A stretch of 64,000 nt of DNA, from assembly GCF_009829325.1 (NCBI RefSeq), contig NZ_VUOS01000012.1, positions 124,001-188,000 on the forward strand. The letters run 5' to 3'. The position numbers and the translations under genes are program-made. This document shows positions 25,582 through 35,383 of this stretch, piece after piece (the stretch's first letter is position 1; the number at the start of each line of letters is the position of its first letter). This DNA is from Nocardia sp. CY41. Lineage in GTDB: Bacteria > Actinomycetota > Actinomycetes > Mycobacteriales > Mycobacteriaceae. The notes below the pieces were generated by a model. The model had not been told where the DNA came from. It saw only the letters and a list, made by a program, of their open reading frames with translations, and made no database searches.

Positions 25582-26832
25582 TCAGGCCCGGTCCACGGTG
25601 ATGGTCATGCCCGCCGCGCGCAACCGCTCGGTCAGCGCGTCACCCATCGCGGCGGCGGGCGTGAGGATGCCCGCGAGTTCGGGTTGCTTGTCGGTGTCGA
25701 ACGCCAGGCACAGGCCGCTCTCGCCGAGCAGCACCGCGGTGGCCTGGTAGCCCGGGTCGCCGGTGCCGGAGAAGGTGGCCACGTACTTCGCGCCGGAGGT
25801 GGTGTGCGCGAACGTCTTCATGGTGAACCAGCCGCTCTTGCGAGCCTTTTCGTCCGGTCCGGTGCCCGGCTTGGGCAGCACGCGGTCCAGCAGCTTGCGG
25901 CCCGCGGCCGCCCGGGACAGCAGCGCGCCCGCGGTCATGCCCGCCACGATGCCGCCCGCCATGCCCGCCGCCACCAGTGGCGCCACCCGCGACTTCCCCG
26001 CGCTCATCACTTCGCGGTAGCGGAAGTTCTTGCCGTAGACCCAGCCGAGCAGTCCGTTGGTGCGGCGCACGACTTTCGTGTTGTGCGTGGCCATCACGAA
26101 CGTGCTCACCCATCCGTCCAGGCTCGGGTCGATGGCGCTGGCTCGCGACAGCGCCTGATCGGACTGGCGGCCGACGTCGGGATCCATCGCCTTGTCCGGG
26201 CTCAGCGAGTACGGGTGCGACAGCACCTTGCCCTTGGCCGGGTCGGCGGCGATCGCCTCCATCATGGCGCGGCCGGAATCGATGGTGCCGCCGCTGACGC
26301 CGCCCTTGAGCGAAGCCACCAGCGTGGTGTCGACGAGTTCACCGGCGTTGTCCTCGACCGTGCGGCGATAGAGCTGGTACACGCTCAGATCCGACGGAAT
26401 CGAGTCGTAGCCGCAGGAGTTCACGATCTTCGCGCCCGTGGCGACGGCCTGTTCGTGATAGGCGTCGATGGCGTCGCGGATGAACAGCGGCTCACCGGTG
26501 AGGTCGGCGTAGTGGGTGCCGGCCTTGGCGCACGCCGCCACCAGCGGCATCCCGTAGCGCAGGTACGGGCCGACCGTGGTGACGAGGACCTTGGTGCGCA
26601 CCGCCAGCGCGTCCAGCGCGGCCTGGTCGGTCGAGTCGGCCACCACCAGGTCCCAGCCCGCGGCCTTCGGGCCGAGATCGGCACGAACCGACGTCAGCTT
26701 GTCCAGTGACCGCCCCGCCAGCGCGATCCGGGCGGATTCCGGCGCGGCCCCGAGGAGGTACTCCGCGGTGAGTTTGCCGACGAAACCCGTCGCGCCGAAG
26801 AGGACTAGGTCGAATTCCCGTGTGTCTGCCAT
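25582..26832 (-). CDS. Trans-acting enoyl reductase / saccharopine dehydrogenase-like protein
   Basis: 416 aa, ATG 26832 (GGAAGA upstream). Rossmann N-terminus FDLVLFGATGFVGKLTAEYL, then ALAGRSLDKL and VVADSTDQAALDAL. A hydrophobic segment near residue 290 (VAPLVAAGMAGGIVAGMTAG) is typical of the mycobacterial Rv2449c/Rv2953 group. The group includes the enoyl reductase of phthiocerol and glycolipid synthesis; others have unknown roles in lipid metabolism. Operon with UbiB-like kinase upstream and methyltransferase downstream. Confidence 0.88.
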   Translation of the reverse strand: MADTREFDLVLFGATGFVGKLTAEYLLGAAPESARIALAGRSLDKLTSVRADLGPKAAGWDLVVADSTDQAALDALAVRTKVLVTTVGPYLRYGMPLVAACAKAGTHYADLTGEPLFIRDAIDAYHEQAVATGAKIVNSCGYDSIPSDLSVYQLYRRTVEDNAGELVDTTLVASLKGGVSGGTIDSGRAMMEAIAADPAKGKVLSHPYSLSPDKAMDPDVGRQSDQALSRASAIDPSLDGWVSTFVMATHNTKVVRRTNGLLGWVYGKNFRYREVMSAGKSRVAPLVAAGMAGGIVAGMTAGALLSRAAAGRKLLDRVLPKPGTGPDEKARKSGWFTMKTFAHTTSGAKYVATFSGTGDPGYQATAVLLGESGLCLAFDTDKQPELAGILTPAAAMGDALTERLRAAGMTITVDRA

Positions 26833-26868
26833 GGTCTTCCGTTCTGGGGTCGGGTCGCCGGTCGGCGG

Positions 26869-28281
<1,413 letters not shown>

Positions 28282-28503
28282 CGAGGTACCTCCGTTGGTG
28301 CCGCGGTCGTAGCGACGGACACGCAGGCGGCGACGCACGGAACCGGGAGGTCCCGCGTGGACCGCCGTCGAGTACGGCGCAGGCGGTGACGCAGCGCACT
28401 CGGCGCACCGCTCGGGTTCAGACTAGCCAAGGTTTCGACAAAGTCGAGAGTGGCAGTGAACTTTTGCAAGCGGTCCAGCTAGCGGCCGGGGCGAAGGGCC
28501 GAT

Positions 28504-29187
28504 TCAGTCTTGCGCGGGCGACTCGGGCACGGGCAACACATGCTGCTGCGCGTTGAACGCCGCGGGCGAACCGCCGGCGCGGGCCATGCCATCGATCGCG
28601 CTCCAGGCCAGCATGGTGAGGTAGTCGATCACGTCCTCGCGCGACAGCGACTTGTTGGTGGTCCACCAGTGCGTCGCCAGCTGGATGCCGCCGACCAGCA
28701 CGTACGACGCCAGCGCCGCGCCCTCGGTCGCCACGCCCCGATCCTTGGCGCGTTCGGTGATGACCGCGCACACCACCTCGGCGAAGAGCTTCTCGAACTC
28801 CGCGAGCGAGGACTGGTCGGCCGAGCCGTTGCCCATGATGAACCGGTAGACCTCGGGATCCTCGTCCACCGTCCCGACGTACTCGGCCAGCGCGGAGCGG
28901 ACCAGCTGATACTCGTCGGCGTCCAGGCTGATCGCGCCGTACACCCGCGGCATCAGCGTGGTCTCGATGAACCGCTGCATGGTCGCGTGGACCAGGTCGT
29001 TCTTGTCGGAGAAATAGCGGTAGAGCACGGTCTTGGAGACGCCGATCTCCGCGGCGATCTCGTCCATGCCCGCGTTGGAGCCGCGGGCGCGTACGGCGGC
29101 GAGGGTGCCGTCGACGAGCTCCTCGCGGCGATCGATCTTGTGTTGCCGCCACCGGCGCTTGCGGCCGTCCATCCGGCCGCCGCGCAC
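28504..29187 (-). CDS. TetR-family transcriptional regulator
   Basis: 227 aa from GTG 29187; ATG 29172 is equally possible and neither has a clear ribosome binding site. Helix-turn-helix at about 40-60 (MDEIAAEIGVSKTVLYRYFS). The C-terminal domain has the long helices of actinobacterial TetR proteins (AALASYVLVGGIQLATHWWT). It occupies the place of Rv0472c, divergent from the DUF445 gene (218-base gap), and marks the start of the stretch syntenic with M. tuberculosis. Ligand unknown. Confidence 0.88.
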   Translation of the reverse strand: MRGGRMDGRKRRWRQHKIDRREELVDGTLAAVRARGSNAGMDEIAAEIGVSKTVLYRYFSDKNDLVHATMQRFIETTLMPRVYGAISLDADEYQLVRSALAEYVGTVDEDPEVYRFIMGNGSADQSSLAEFEKLFAEVVCAVITERAKDRGVATEGAALASYVLVGGIQLATHWWTTNKSLSREDVIDYLTMLAWSAIDGMARAGGSPAAFNAQQHVLPVPESPAQD

Positions 29188-29405
29188 CGCCGACGGTCGC
29201 TCGCCGATATCGACAAGGTCTTCGGTGGACAGCGTGGGCTCCCTCGTTCGTATGTGCTCCGGTGGCTACCAGCTTAGGTCCCCGTTACCCGTGATATGCG
29301 CTTTTGGGCCCGGATGCGGCGGGAACCACAGTGTCGGGCGCGTCTGGCGTGTCCCGCTCCGCTCGCCCGCTCGCCCATTTCGCCGCGCACAGCAGAATGG
29401 GAGGC

Positions 29406-30740
29406 ATGGAGAAAGCTCCCGGCAACACCGCGGTGGCGGACGCCCCCGCCGCGCCTGCCGCCGCGCCCTTCGGCTTCGCCGCTGTGCTCGACGAGGCGGC
29501 CAAGCGTCGTGACCTCTGGCGGATGAAGGCGCTGGCCACCGGCCTGCTCGCCCTGGCAACCGCGATCTATCTGTTCTGTCGCTGGACCGAATCGCGCGGA
29601 GCGGGTGGCGACTGGGTCGGCTACCTGCGCGCCGCGTCCGAGGCGGGCATGGTCGGCGCGCTGGCGGACTGGTTCGCGGTGACCGCCTTGTTCCGTCACC
29701 CACTCGGCCTGCCCATTCCGCACACGGCGATCATCCGGCGCAAGAAAGACCAGCTCGGCGCCAGTCTCGGCACCTTCGTCGGCACGAACTTCCTCGCACC
29801 GGAGGTGGTGTCGGCGAAGCTGAGTTCCGCTCGGATATCCCTGCGGGTCGGGCGCTGGATGGCGGACCCCGGTCATGCCGCGCGGGTGGCGCAGGAGAGC
29901 TCGACGCTCCTGCGGGCCGTGGTCGGCGTGCTGCGCGACGAGGACGTGGAACAGGTCATCGACAACACCATCGTCAAACGGATCGCCGAGCCGCTGTGGG
30001 GCCCGCCGATCGGGCGCGTGCTGGCGGAACTGCTGGCCGACAACCGGCAGCTCGCGCTGCTGGATCTGCTTGCCGAGCGCGCGCACCAGTGGGCGCTCGG
30101 CTCCCAGGAGACGATCGACCGGATCGTGCTGCGCGACGCTCCGCAATGGGCGCCGAAATTCGTCAACATCCTGCTTTCGGAACGGATCTATCGCGAGCTG
30201 GTCGAGTTCACCTGGAAAATCCGCTCCAATCCGGAGCACGAAGTGCGCCTCGCCGCGAATCGGTTCCTGGAGGAATTCGCCGAGGACCTGCAATTCGACG
30301 ACGCCATGATCAAGAAGGCGGAGCGCATCAAGGCGCAGATCATGGGCCGCGAGGAGATCACCGGACTGGCCTCGGCCACGTGGCGCGCGGCGAAGCGGCT
30401 GATCCTGGAGTCCGCCGACGATCCGGGCAGCACGCTGCGGCGCAAGGTCGCCGAGAACGTGCAACAGCTCGGCGAGCGGTTGCGCGACGACGCGGACATG
30501 CGGGCCAACGTCGACGGCTGGATCGATCGCGGCGCGCGGTACTTGGTGGAAAACTATGCCGGTGAGATCAGCACCCTGGTCACCGACACGGTTGCCCGGT
30601 GGGATGCCGACGAAGCGAGTAAGAAGATCGAATTGCAGGTCGGCCGGGATCTGCAATTCATCCGGATCAACGGAACCGTGGTCGGTTCGCTTGCCGGACT
30701 GGCGATCTACACGATTTCCCATCTGATGTTCGGCGGCTGA
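29406..30740 (+). CDS. DUF445 membrane-associated protein
   Basis: 444 aa from ATG 29406 (GGGAGG upstream). Membrane segments at about residues 40-60 (ALATGLLALATAIYLFC) and at the extreme C-terminus (VVGSLAGLAIYTISHL). The family hallmark GALADWFAVTALFRHPLGLPIPHTAII is present. The long middle part is helical and charged. DUF445 proteins have no agreed biochemical role. Position matches Rv0473; the XRE gene follows after 104 bases containing its own promoter. Confidence 0.88.
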   Translation: MEKAPGNTAVADAPAAPAAAPFGFAAVLDEAAKRRDLWRMKALATGLLALATAIYLFCRWTESRGAGGDWVGYLRAASEAGMVGALADWFAVTALFRHPLGLPIPHTAIIRRKKDQLGASLGTFVGTNFLAPEVVSAKLSSARISLRVGRWMADPGHAARVAQESSTLLRAVVGVLRDEDVEQVIDNTIVKRIAEPLWGPPIGRVLAELLADNRQLALLDLLAERAHQWALGSQETIDRIVLRDAPQWAPKFVNILLSERIYRELVEFTWKIRSNPEHEVRLAANRFLEEFAEDLQFDDAMIKKAERIKAQIMGREEITGLASATWRAAKRLILESADDPGSTLRRKVAENVQQLGERLRDDADMRANVDGWIDRGARYLVENYAGEISTLVTDTVARWDADEASKKIELQVGRDLQFIRINGTVVGSLAGLAIYTISHLMFGG

Positions 30741-30771
30741 TCCGCGGCACGCGGAACGTTTGCCGAAACAC

Positions 30772-30814
30772 TGCTAGCAGACTGCTTGCAATAGCTAGCA
30801 CCCTGACCTAGAAT
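30772..30814 (+). promoter_or_regulatory. Promoter and operator of the XRE-hbhA operon
   Basis: TTGCAA (30786-30791), 17-base spacer, TAGAAT (30809-30814) is a near-consensus housekeeping promoter. Overlapping the -35 is GCTTGCAATAGCTAGCA (30784-30800), preceded by the palindrome CTGCTAGCAG at 30772-30781. The same 17-mer, with 14 of 17 matches, recurs upstream of the hydrolase at 32503. Confidence 0.65.
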
Positions 30815-30844
30815 CGAACCCGTACAACCGCCAGAAGGTGAGTG

Positions 30845-31351
30845 ATGGCAGACCAGCCCGAGGTTTCCGCCGAGTACACCGACAGATCGGACGAGCACTC
30901 GTCCGGCGTCGGAGAACGAGCGGGTCGCGTCGTCAACGCGGCGCACGACATCGGAGGCTTCATCAGGGCGCAGCGGGAAGCCGCGCAAGTCTCGCTGCGT
31001 CAGCTCGCCCAGCTGGCGGGGGTGAGCAATCCGTACCTCAGTCAGATCGAGCGCGGACTGCGTAATCCGTCCGCCGAAGTGCTCACGCAGATCGCGAAAG
31101 CGCTGCGGGTCTCCTCGGAGGTCTTGTACGTACGGGCCGGCTATCTCGAGCAGCGGCCGCACAGTCCGGTCCGGGACGCCCTGCTCGCCGACACATCGAT
31201 CAGTGAGCGGCAGAAGCAGGTGCTGCTGGACATCTATGAGTCGTTTCGCCGGGAAAACGGAGGAAACGAGGCAGGGGGGGACGTATGGGACAGCGACGTT
31301 CCGCGCACGACAACCGACACTCCGCCACGCCAGGAGAACGAAACCTTATGA
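30845..31351 (+). CDS. XRE-family regulator upstream of hbhA
   Basis: 168 aa, ATG 30845 (AGAAGG upstream). The helix-turn-helix lies at residues about 37-92 (FIRAQREAAQVSLRQLAQLA, GVSNPYLSQIERGLRNPSAE). An acidic 35-residue N-terminal arm and a polar tail flank it. It corresponds to Rv0474. The stop overlaps the hbhA start (ATGA), so the two are translationally coupled. The operator-like repeats over its own promoter suggest autoregulation. Confidence 0.88.
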   Translation: MADQPEVSAEYTDRSDEHSSGVGERAGRVVNAAHDIGGFIRAQREAAQVSLRQLAQLAGVSNPYLSQIERGLRNPSAEVLTQIAKALRVSSEVLYVRAGYLEQRPHSPVRDALLADTSISERQKQVLLDIYESFRRENGGNEAGGDVWDSDVPRTTTDTPPRQENETL

Positions 31352-32037
31352 CCGAGAAGAACGCCACCGTCACCAAGCCCTTGCTCGCCACCGTCGGTGC
31401 GGGTGACGCCCTCTACGCCGCCGTGAACGACGTGTTCGCCCAGGTGCGCGAGCGCGCGGCCGCCACCGAGGTGCAGGCCCGGGTGGAGGAGGCGCGCGAG
31501 CGCTTCGCCAACGTCCCCGCCGACGTGCAGGCGCAGTTCGACACGCTGCGCGAGCGGCTGTCCGGACTGCCGTCGGAGCTGCCGGACGACCTCGCCGAGC
31601 TGCGCGAGAAGTTCACCGCCGAGGAACTGCGCGCCCTGGCCGAGAAGTACTACCGGCAGGCGCTCGACATCTACGCCGACCTCGCCGCCCGCGGTGAGGA
31701 GACCATCGAGCGGCTGCGCGCCAACCAGGCCGTCGAGGAGCGGATCGGCAAGGTCGAGACCCTCTACGGCGACGCCGTGAGCCGCGCCGAGGACGTGGTC
31801 GGGCGCGTCAACGGACTGCTCGGCCGCCCGGCCAAGGTGGACACCGAGGCCGAGGTGGAAACCGAGGCGGACATCGTCTCGGCGCCGGTCGTCGAGGCCG
31901 AGGTCGTCGAGGTGACCACCGAGTCCACCCCGGCTCCCGTCACGAACGGCGCGGCGAAGAAGGCTCCGGCCAAGAAGGCCGCCACGCCCGCCGCCAAGAA
32001 GGCTCCGGCGAAGAAGGCCGCCCCCAAGAAGGCCTGA
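31348..32037 (+). CDS. hbhA: Heparin-binding hemagglutinin homologue
   Basis: 229 aa from ATG 31348 with AGGAG at 31332. Residues about 10-150 are amphipathic helix with repeated charged heptads (VRERAAATEVQARVEEARER, ERLSGLPSELPDDLAELREK), i.e. a long coiled coil. An acidic linker (VETEADIVSAPVVEAEVVEV) follows, then a C-terminal Lys-Ala-Pro tail of repeated A-K-K-A-P-A-K-K units. The same architecture in mycobacterial HBHA mediates binding to sulfated glycans through the Lys tail and is linked to lipid inclusions. The gene is co-translated with the XRE regulator and ends in a strong terminator. Confidence 0.9.
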   Translation: MTEKNATVTKPLLATVGAGDALYAAVNDVFAQVRERAAATEVQARVEEARERFANVPADVQAQFDTLRERLSGLPSELPDDLAELREKFTAEELRALAEKYYRQALDIYADLAARGEETIERLRANQAVEERIGKVETLYGDAVSRAEDVVGRVNGLLGRPAKVDTEAEVETEADIVSAPVVEAEVVEVTTESTPAPVTNGAAKKAPAKKAATPAAKKAPAKKAAPKKA

Positions 32038-32061
32038 ACGGCCCGCCGCTGAGGCGATTCG

Positions 32062-32094
32062 ACGCCCTCGCGCACCCCTGGTGCGCGGGGGCGT
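32062..32094 (+). terminator. Rho-independent terminator after hbhA
   Basis: ACGCCCTCGCGCACC (32062-32076), loop CCT, GGTGCGCGGGGGCGT (32080-32094): 15 pairs with one G-U, followed by TTGCTTCT. Confidence 0.85.
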
Positions 32095-32119
32095 TGCTTC
32101 TATGATGGGTGGGGTGAAT

Positions 32120-32410
32120 ATGGTGCACGGATTGACCGGGATGATCCTGCTGGTGCTGTGGCTGGCGGCGCTCGGTGCGACGATTTTCGCGCTGATCCAC
32201 GCCGTGCGTCAGCGTCCGGACGCGTTCACCGCGGTGGACAAGCTGACCAAGCCGATCTGGCTGGCGATTCTCGGGGCGGCTGTGCTCGTGCTTCTTCTCT
32301 CGCCCGCGGGGCTGGGCCTGCTGTCCTTCGCGGCGATCATCGCCACGGGCGTCTACCTGGCCGATGTGCGGCCCAAGGTGGACGAGGTGCAGCGCGGTCC
32401 GCGCTGGTGA
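32120..32410 (+). CDS. DUF2516 small membrane protein
   Basis: 96 aa from ATG 32120 with GGGTGGGG five bases upstream; ATG 32102 is possible but overlaps the terminator tail. Two membrane segments (GMILLVLWLAALGATIFALI; LAILGAAVLVLLL plus LLSFAAIIATGVYLA) connected by a basic loop (VRQRPDAFTAVDKLTKPIW). It matches Rv0476, next after hbhA. Function unknown. Confidence 0.82.
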   Translation: MVHGLTGMILLVLWLAALGATIFALIHAVRQRPDAFTAVDKLTKPIWLAILGAAVLVLLLSPAGLGLLSFAAIIATGVYLADVRPKVDEVQRGPRW

Positions 32411-32437
32411 GAGGGAAGACTGCCGACAGGTAAGGGT

Positions 32438-32487
32438 GCTTGCACTAGCAAGCGGCGCGAATCGGGGTTACTGTATCTAGCAGTAAC
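32438..32487 (+). promoter_or_regulatory. Operator-like inverted repeats before the hydrolase gene
   Basis: GCTTGC-ACTA-GCAAGC (32438-32453) is a perfect palindrome and matches the motif over the XRE promoter. A second perfect palindrome GTTACTG-N7-CAGTAAC spans 32467-32487 and would fit a TetR-type operator. Both are upstream of AAGGAG and ATG 32503. Confidence 0.6.
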
Positions 32488-32502
32488 ACAAAGGAGTGTC
32501 CG

Positions 32503-33546
32503 ATGCGTGCCATGCTGCCGACCGCGTTGACGAGCTTCCCGGGACTGCTCCGGAGCTTGCGCGCCGCGCACAGCGCCGACCTGCGTTCGCGTACCTACCA
32601 GACCGCCGCGTTCAATCCACCGGCCGCGCCGCGCGAGGTGATCCCGGTCCGCGCCGGAGACGGAGCGCGGCTGCGGGTCCACGCCTATGGTCCGCCGGAC
32701 AAGCAGGCCGTCGTGCTCGTACACGGCTGGACCTGCTGCCTCGAGTACTGGAACCCGCAGATCAACGCGTTCGCCGGCGATTATCGCGTGATCGTCTACG
32801 ACCAGCGCGGCCACGGCGAGAGCGAATACGGCTCGAGCGAGCTCACCATGGACCTGCTGGCCGACGACTTGGCCGCGGTGCTCGACGCCGCGCTCGCACC
32901 CGGGCAGCGGGCCGTGCTGGTCGGCCACAGTCTCGGCGGCATGACGCTGCAGGCGTGGGCGGGACGTCACCCGGAGCAGGTCGCGCGCCGAGCCCTCGCG
33001 GTGCTGCTCACCAACACCGCGGCCGATCGGCTGATCCTGGAGACCACGGTGGTGCCGCTGCTCAACCGGCCGATGCGGCTGCTGCAACTGAAAGTGCCGC
33101 TGCCGTTCCTGTTCGGCAGGCTCGGCCTGGGCGCTCCGATCGTCTTCCCGCCCATCGCGCCGGTGCGCTGGCTGTTCGCGCGCCAGATCCTCAGCACCGC
33201 GGCGAAAGGCGACCTGCTGGACTTCAGCATGGCCATCGTGCGGTCGTGCCCGGCCTGGGTGCGGTCCAAGTTCGGGTTCCTGCTCGCCACGATGGACGTC
33301 GGGGAGGCGGCCAGGAGCTTGGTGGTGCCCACGACGGTGCTGTCGGGGCAGTTCGACGACATGACGCCGCCGGTCCACTCCGAACGCATCGTCGAGCTGC
33401 TCCGGCAGACCGGCAGCCTCGTGCGCTACCAAGTGCTGCCCACCGGCCATCTCGGGAACGTCGAGGCCTACGAGCGGTTCAACGAGGAACTCGCCCGCGT
33501 CCTCGCCGCGGCGGGCAAGTCCGCCCGCGCCGACCTGGCGGGCTGA
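32503..33546 (+). CDS. Alpha/beta hydrolase
   Basis: 347 aa, AAGGAG six bases before the ATG. Alpha/beta-hydrolase fold: HGW oxyanion region (VLVHGWTCCLEYW), DQRGHGES, nucleophile elbow GHSLGGM (about residue 145), catalytic Asp in GQFDDMTPP and His in TGHLGN. No signal peptide, though a short N-terminal hydrophobic patch may be membrane-attached. It replaces the Rv0477 position of mycobacteria. Its own upstream region carries a copy of the XRE-associated motif, so it may belong to that regulon. Likely an esterase or epoxide-hydrolase-like enzyme; substrate unknown. Confidence 0.85.
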   Translation: MRAMLPTALTSFPGLLRSLRAAHSADLRSRTYQTAAFNPPAAPREVIPVRAGDGARLRVHAYGPPDKQAVVLVHGWTCCLEYWNPQINAFAGDYRVIVYDQRGHGESEYGSSELTMDLLADDLAAVLDAALAPGQRAVLVGHSLGGMTLQAWAGRHPEQVARRALAVLLTNTAADRLILETTVVPLLNRPMRLLQLKVPLPFLFGRLGLGAPIVFPPIAPVRWLFARQILSTAAKGDLLDFSMAIVRSCPAWVRSKFGFLLATMDVGEAARSLVVPTTVLSGQFDDMTPPVHSERIVELLRQTGSLVRYQVLPTGHLGNVEAYERFNEELARVLAAAGKSARADLAG

Positions 33547-33565
33547 CGCGCCGAGGGCGCGCCGG

Positions 33566-34456
33566 TCAGGAGAAGACCACCGTCCGGCGGCCGTGCACCA
33601 GGACGCGTCCTTCCAGATGCCAGCGCAGCCCGCGCGCGAGCACCACCCGCTCGATGTCGCGGCCCTGGCGCACCATGTCGCGCACTTCGTCCGCGTGGTC
33701 GATGCGGATGACGTCCTGTTCGATGATCGGGCCCGCGTCCAGTTCGGCGGTCACGTAGTGACAGGTCGCGCCGATCAGCTTCACCCCGCGGGCGAACGCC
33801 TGGTGGTAGGGGCGGGCGCCGACGAACGAGGGCAAGAAGCTGTGGTGGATGTTGATGGCCTTGCCCGCCCAGTGCTCGCACAGTTCGGCGGGCAACACCT
33901 GCATGAACCGCGCCAGCACCACCGCGTGCGGGTCGTGCGCGTCCACCAGGGCGCGGACCTCCTCGAACGCGGGACCGCGCTCGGCCGGGTCCTTCGGGAA
34001 CGGCACGTGATGGAACTTCACCCCGTGCGCCTCGGTCATCGCCGCCAGATCCGGGTGGTTGCCGATCACCGCCTCGATGGTGGCGGGCAGCTCACCGCTG
34101 GCCGCGCGCCCCAGCAGGTCGTGCAGGCAGTGCCCGTCCTTGCTGACCAGCAGTACCGCCCGGCGGCGCGACCGGGAGTCCAGCAGCTGCCATTCGGTCT
34201 CCGGCCCCAGGCCGGCCGCTACCCCGGCGAACCGGTCCCGCAGTTCCGCGATCCCGAACGGCACCGTCGCGGCCTTGATCGCCTGGCGCGTGAAGAACCA
34301 GCCCGTCTCCACGTCGGAGTGATACCCCGCCTCCACGATCGAGCCGCCGAACTCGGCGATGAACGACGTGATCCCGGCGATGATGCCCGGCCGATCCTTG
34401 CAGCCGAGCGTCAGCACGTAACGGCGATCGTCCAGAACGGGAGAAGCGGAACTCAT
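33566..34456 (-). CDS. purU: Formyltetrahydrofolate deformylase
   Basis: 296 aa, ATG 34456. It hydrolyses 10-formyl-THF to formate and THF, balancing one-carbon pools and feeding purine synthesis. The N-terminal ACT domain is residues 10-85 (YVLTLGCKDRPGIIAGITSF), the formyltransferase domain 95-296. Catalytic Asn, His and Asp are in INIHHSFLPSF and VTAELDAGPIIEQD. Length matches the family. Convergent with the hydrolase (19-base gap). In M. tuberculosis purU is elsewhere, so it is an insertion here. Confidence 0.95.
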   Translation of the reverse strand: MSSASPVLDDRRYVLTLGCKDRPGIIAGITSFIAEFGGSIVEAGYHSDVETGWFFTRQAIKAATVPFGIAELRDRFAGVAAGLGPETEWQLLDSRSRRRAVLLVSKDGHCLHDLLGRAASGELPATIEAVIGNHPDLAAMTEAHGVKFHHVPFPKDPAERGPAFEEVRALVDAHDPHAVVLARFMQVLPAELCEHWAGKAINIHHSFLPSFVGARPYHQAFARGVKLIGATCHYVTAELDAGPIIEQDVIRIDHADEVRDMVRQGRDIERVVLARGLRWHLEGRVLVHGRRTVVFS

Positions 34457-34542
34457 GCGTACATCTTCCCAGGTGCGCCGCGCACGGCTCGCCGCACCTT
34501 CGTCCGGGTGCGCGTGAAGCTGTTCTGCGGCTCAGTGCCGTC

Positions 34543-34568
34543 TACACTTGCAGGCAATGAAGGCATTG
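34543..34568 (+). promoter_or_regulatory. Likely vapBC promoter and operator
   Basis: TACACT (34543-34548) is a -10-like element; CAATG-AAGG-CATTG (34555-34568 region) is a perfect short inverted repeat just downstream, where a VapB-type antitoxin would bind to autorepress. Confidence 0.4.
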
Positions 34569-34604
34569 GCGCTATTGCCGTCAACCGGGAGTGGGTGAGT
34601 GGAT

Positions 34605-34856
34605 ATGGCAAGGCTGACCGTTCGTGATCTACCTGACGAGGTGCGCGAGGCGTTGCGTGTGCGTGCCGCACAGCACGGGCGCAGTACCGAGGCGGAAGTC
34701 CGGGCAATCCTCATCGAAGCCGTCACTCCCGTGGCGCCGGTCGAACTCGGGACATTGCTGGCCGAGATCGGGCGCGAAGTCGAACTCACCGACGACGAGT
34801 TCGACGCGCTGAACGCTCGGGATCGACGGCCGGTCCTCCCGGTGGAGTTCGAGTGA
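34605..34856 (+). CDS. vapB: VapB/FitA-type antitoxin
   Basis: 83 aa from ATG 34605 (GGGAGTGGGTGAG upstream). The N-terminal ribbon-helix-helix is FitA-like: ARLTVRDLPDEVREALRVRA, then GRSTEAEVRAIL. The C-terminal acidic part (EVELTDDEFDAL) would wrap and inhibit the toxin. It overlaps vapC by four bases (GTGA). Confidence 0.88.
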   Translation: MARLTVRDLPDEVREALRVRAAQHGRSTEAEVRAILIEAVTPVAPVELGTLLAEIGREVELTDDEFDALNARDRRPVLPVEFE

Positions 34857-35269
34857 TCGTTCTCCATACAAACGTGATTTCCGAACCGCTGCGCAAGGCA
34901 CCGGACCCTGGCGTAGTCGCTTGGATCAACGCTCAACCTTTGCGCACTCTGTACCTGTCGGCCGTCACCGTGGCCGAGCTACGGTTCGGGATTGCCGCGA
35001 TGCCTTCTGGCAGGCGGCGAGACAATCTGCGCGAAAAATTCGAAGCTCGCGTGTTGCCACTGTTCGCAGGGCGAGTCCTCGCCTTCGATGTCACCACCTC
35101 CGCGGTGTACGCGGAACTCATGGCCGCGGCCCGCGCCAGTGGAGCCGCGATCGGCACTGCCGACGGCTATATCGCGGCTACCGCCAGCGCTGCGCGGATG
35201 GCCGTCGCCACTCGCGATACCGCGCCATTCCGAGCTGCTGGAGTGCCCGTCATCGATCCGTGGGCCTAG
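34853..35269 (+). CDS. vapC: VapC-type PIN-domain toxin lacking the first catalytic Asp
   Basis: 138 aa from GTG 34853 inside the GTGA overlap. PIN-domain RNases coordinate Mg with four acidic residues. The family start is normally V-L-D-T-N-V-(I/V)-S-E; here it is VLHTNVISEPLR, with His5 encoded by CAT instead of GAT/GAC. The others appear intact: Glu in VTVAELRFG, Asp in GTADGYIAATA and Asp in VATRDTAPF. The toxin is therefore probably weak or inactive, while the fold and antitoxin coupling are preserved. Confidence 0.85.
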   Translation: MIVLHTNVISEPLRKAPDPGVVAWINAQPLRTLYLSAVTVAELRFGIAAMPSGRRRDNLREKFEARVLPLFAGRVLAFDVTTSAVYAELMAAARASGAAIGTADGYIAATASAARMAVATRDTAPFRAAGVPVIDPWA

Positions 35270-35383
35270 CGCCGTCGCGCTGGTACTGAGGATGGGCGTG
35301 GAACTCGCACCGGGTCGGCGCGCGGGATATTTCAGAGCCCAGGTCGTCTGCGCAACCCGGGCGTCTGAACTCAATGGTGGCGC

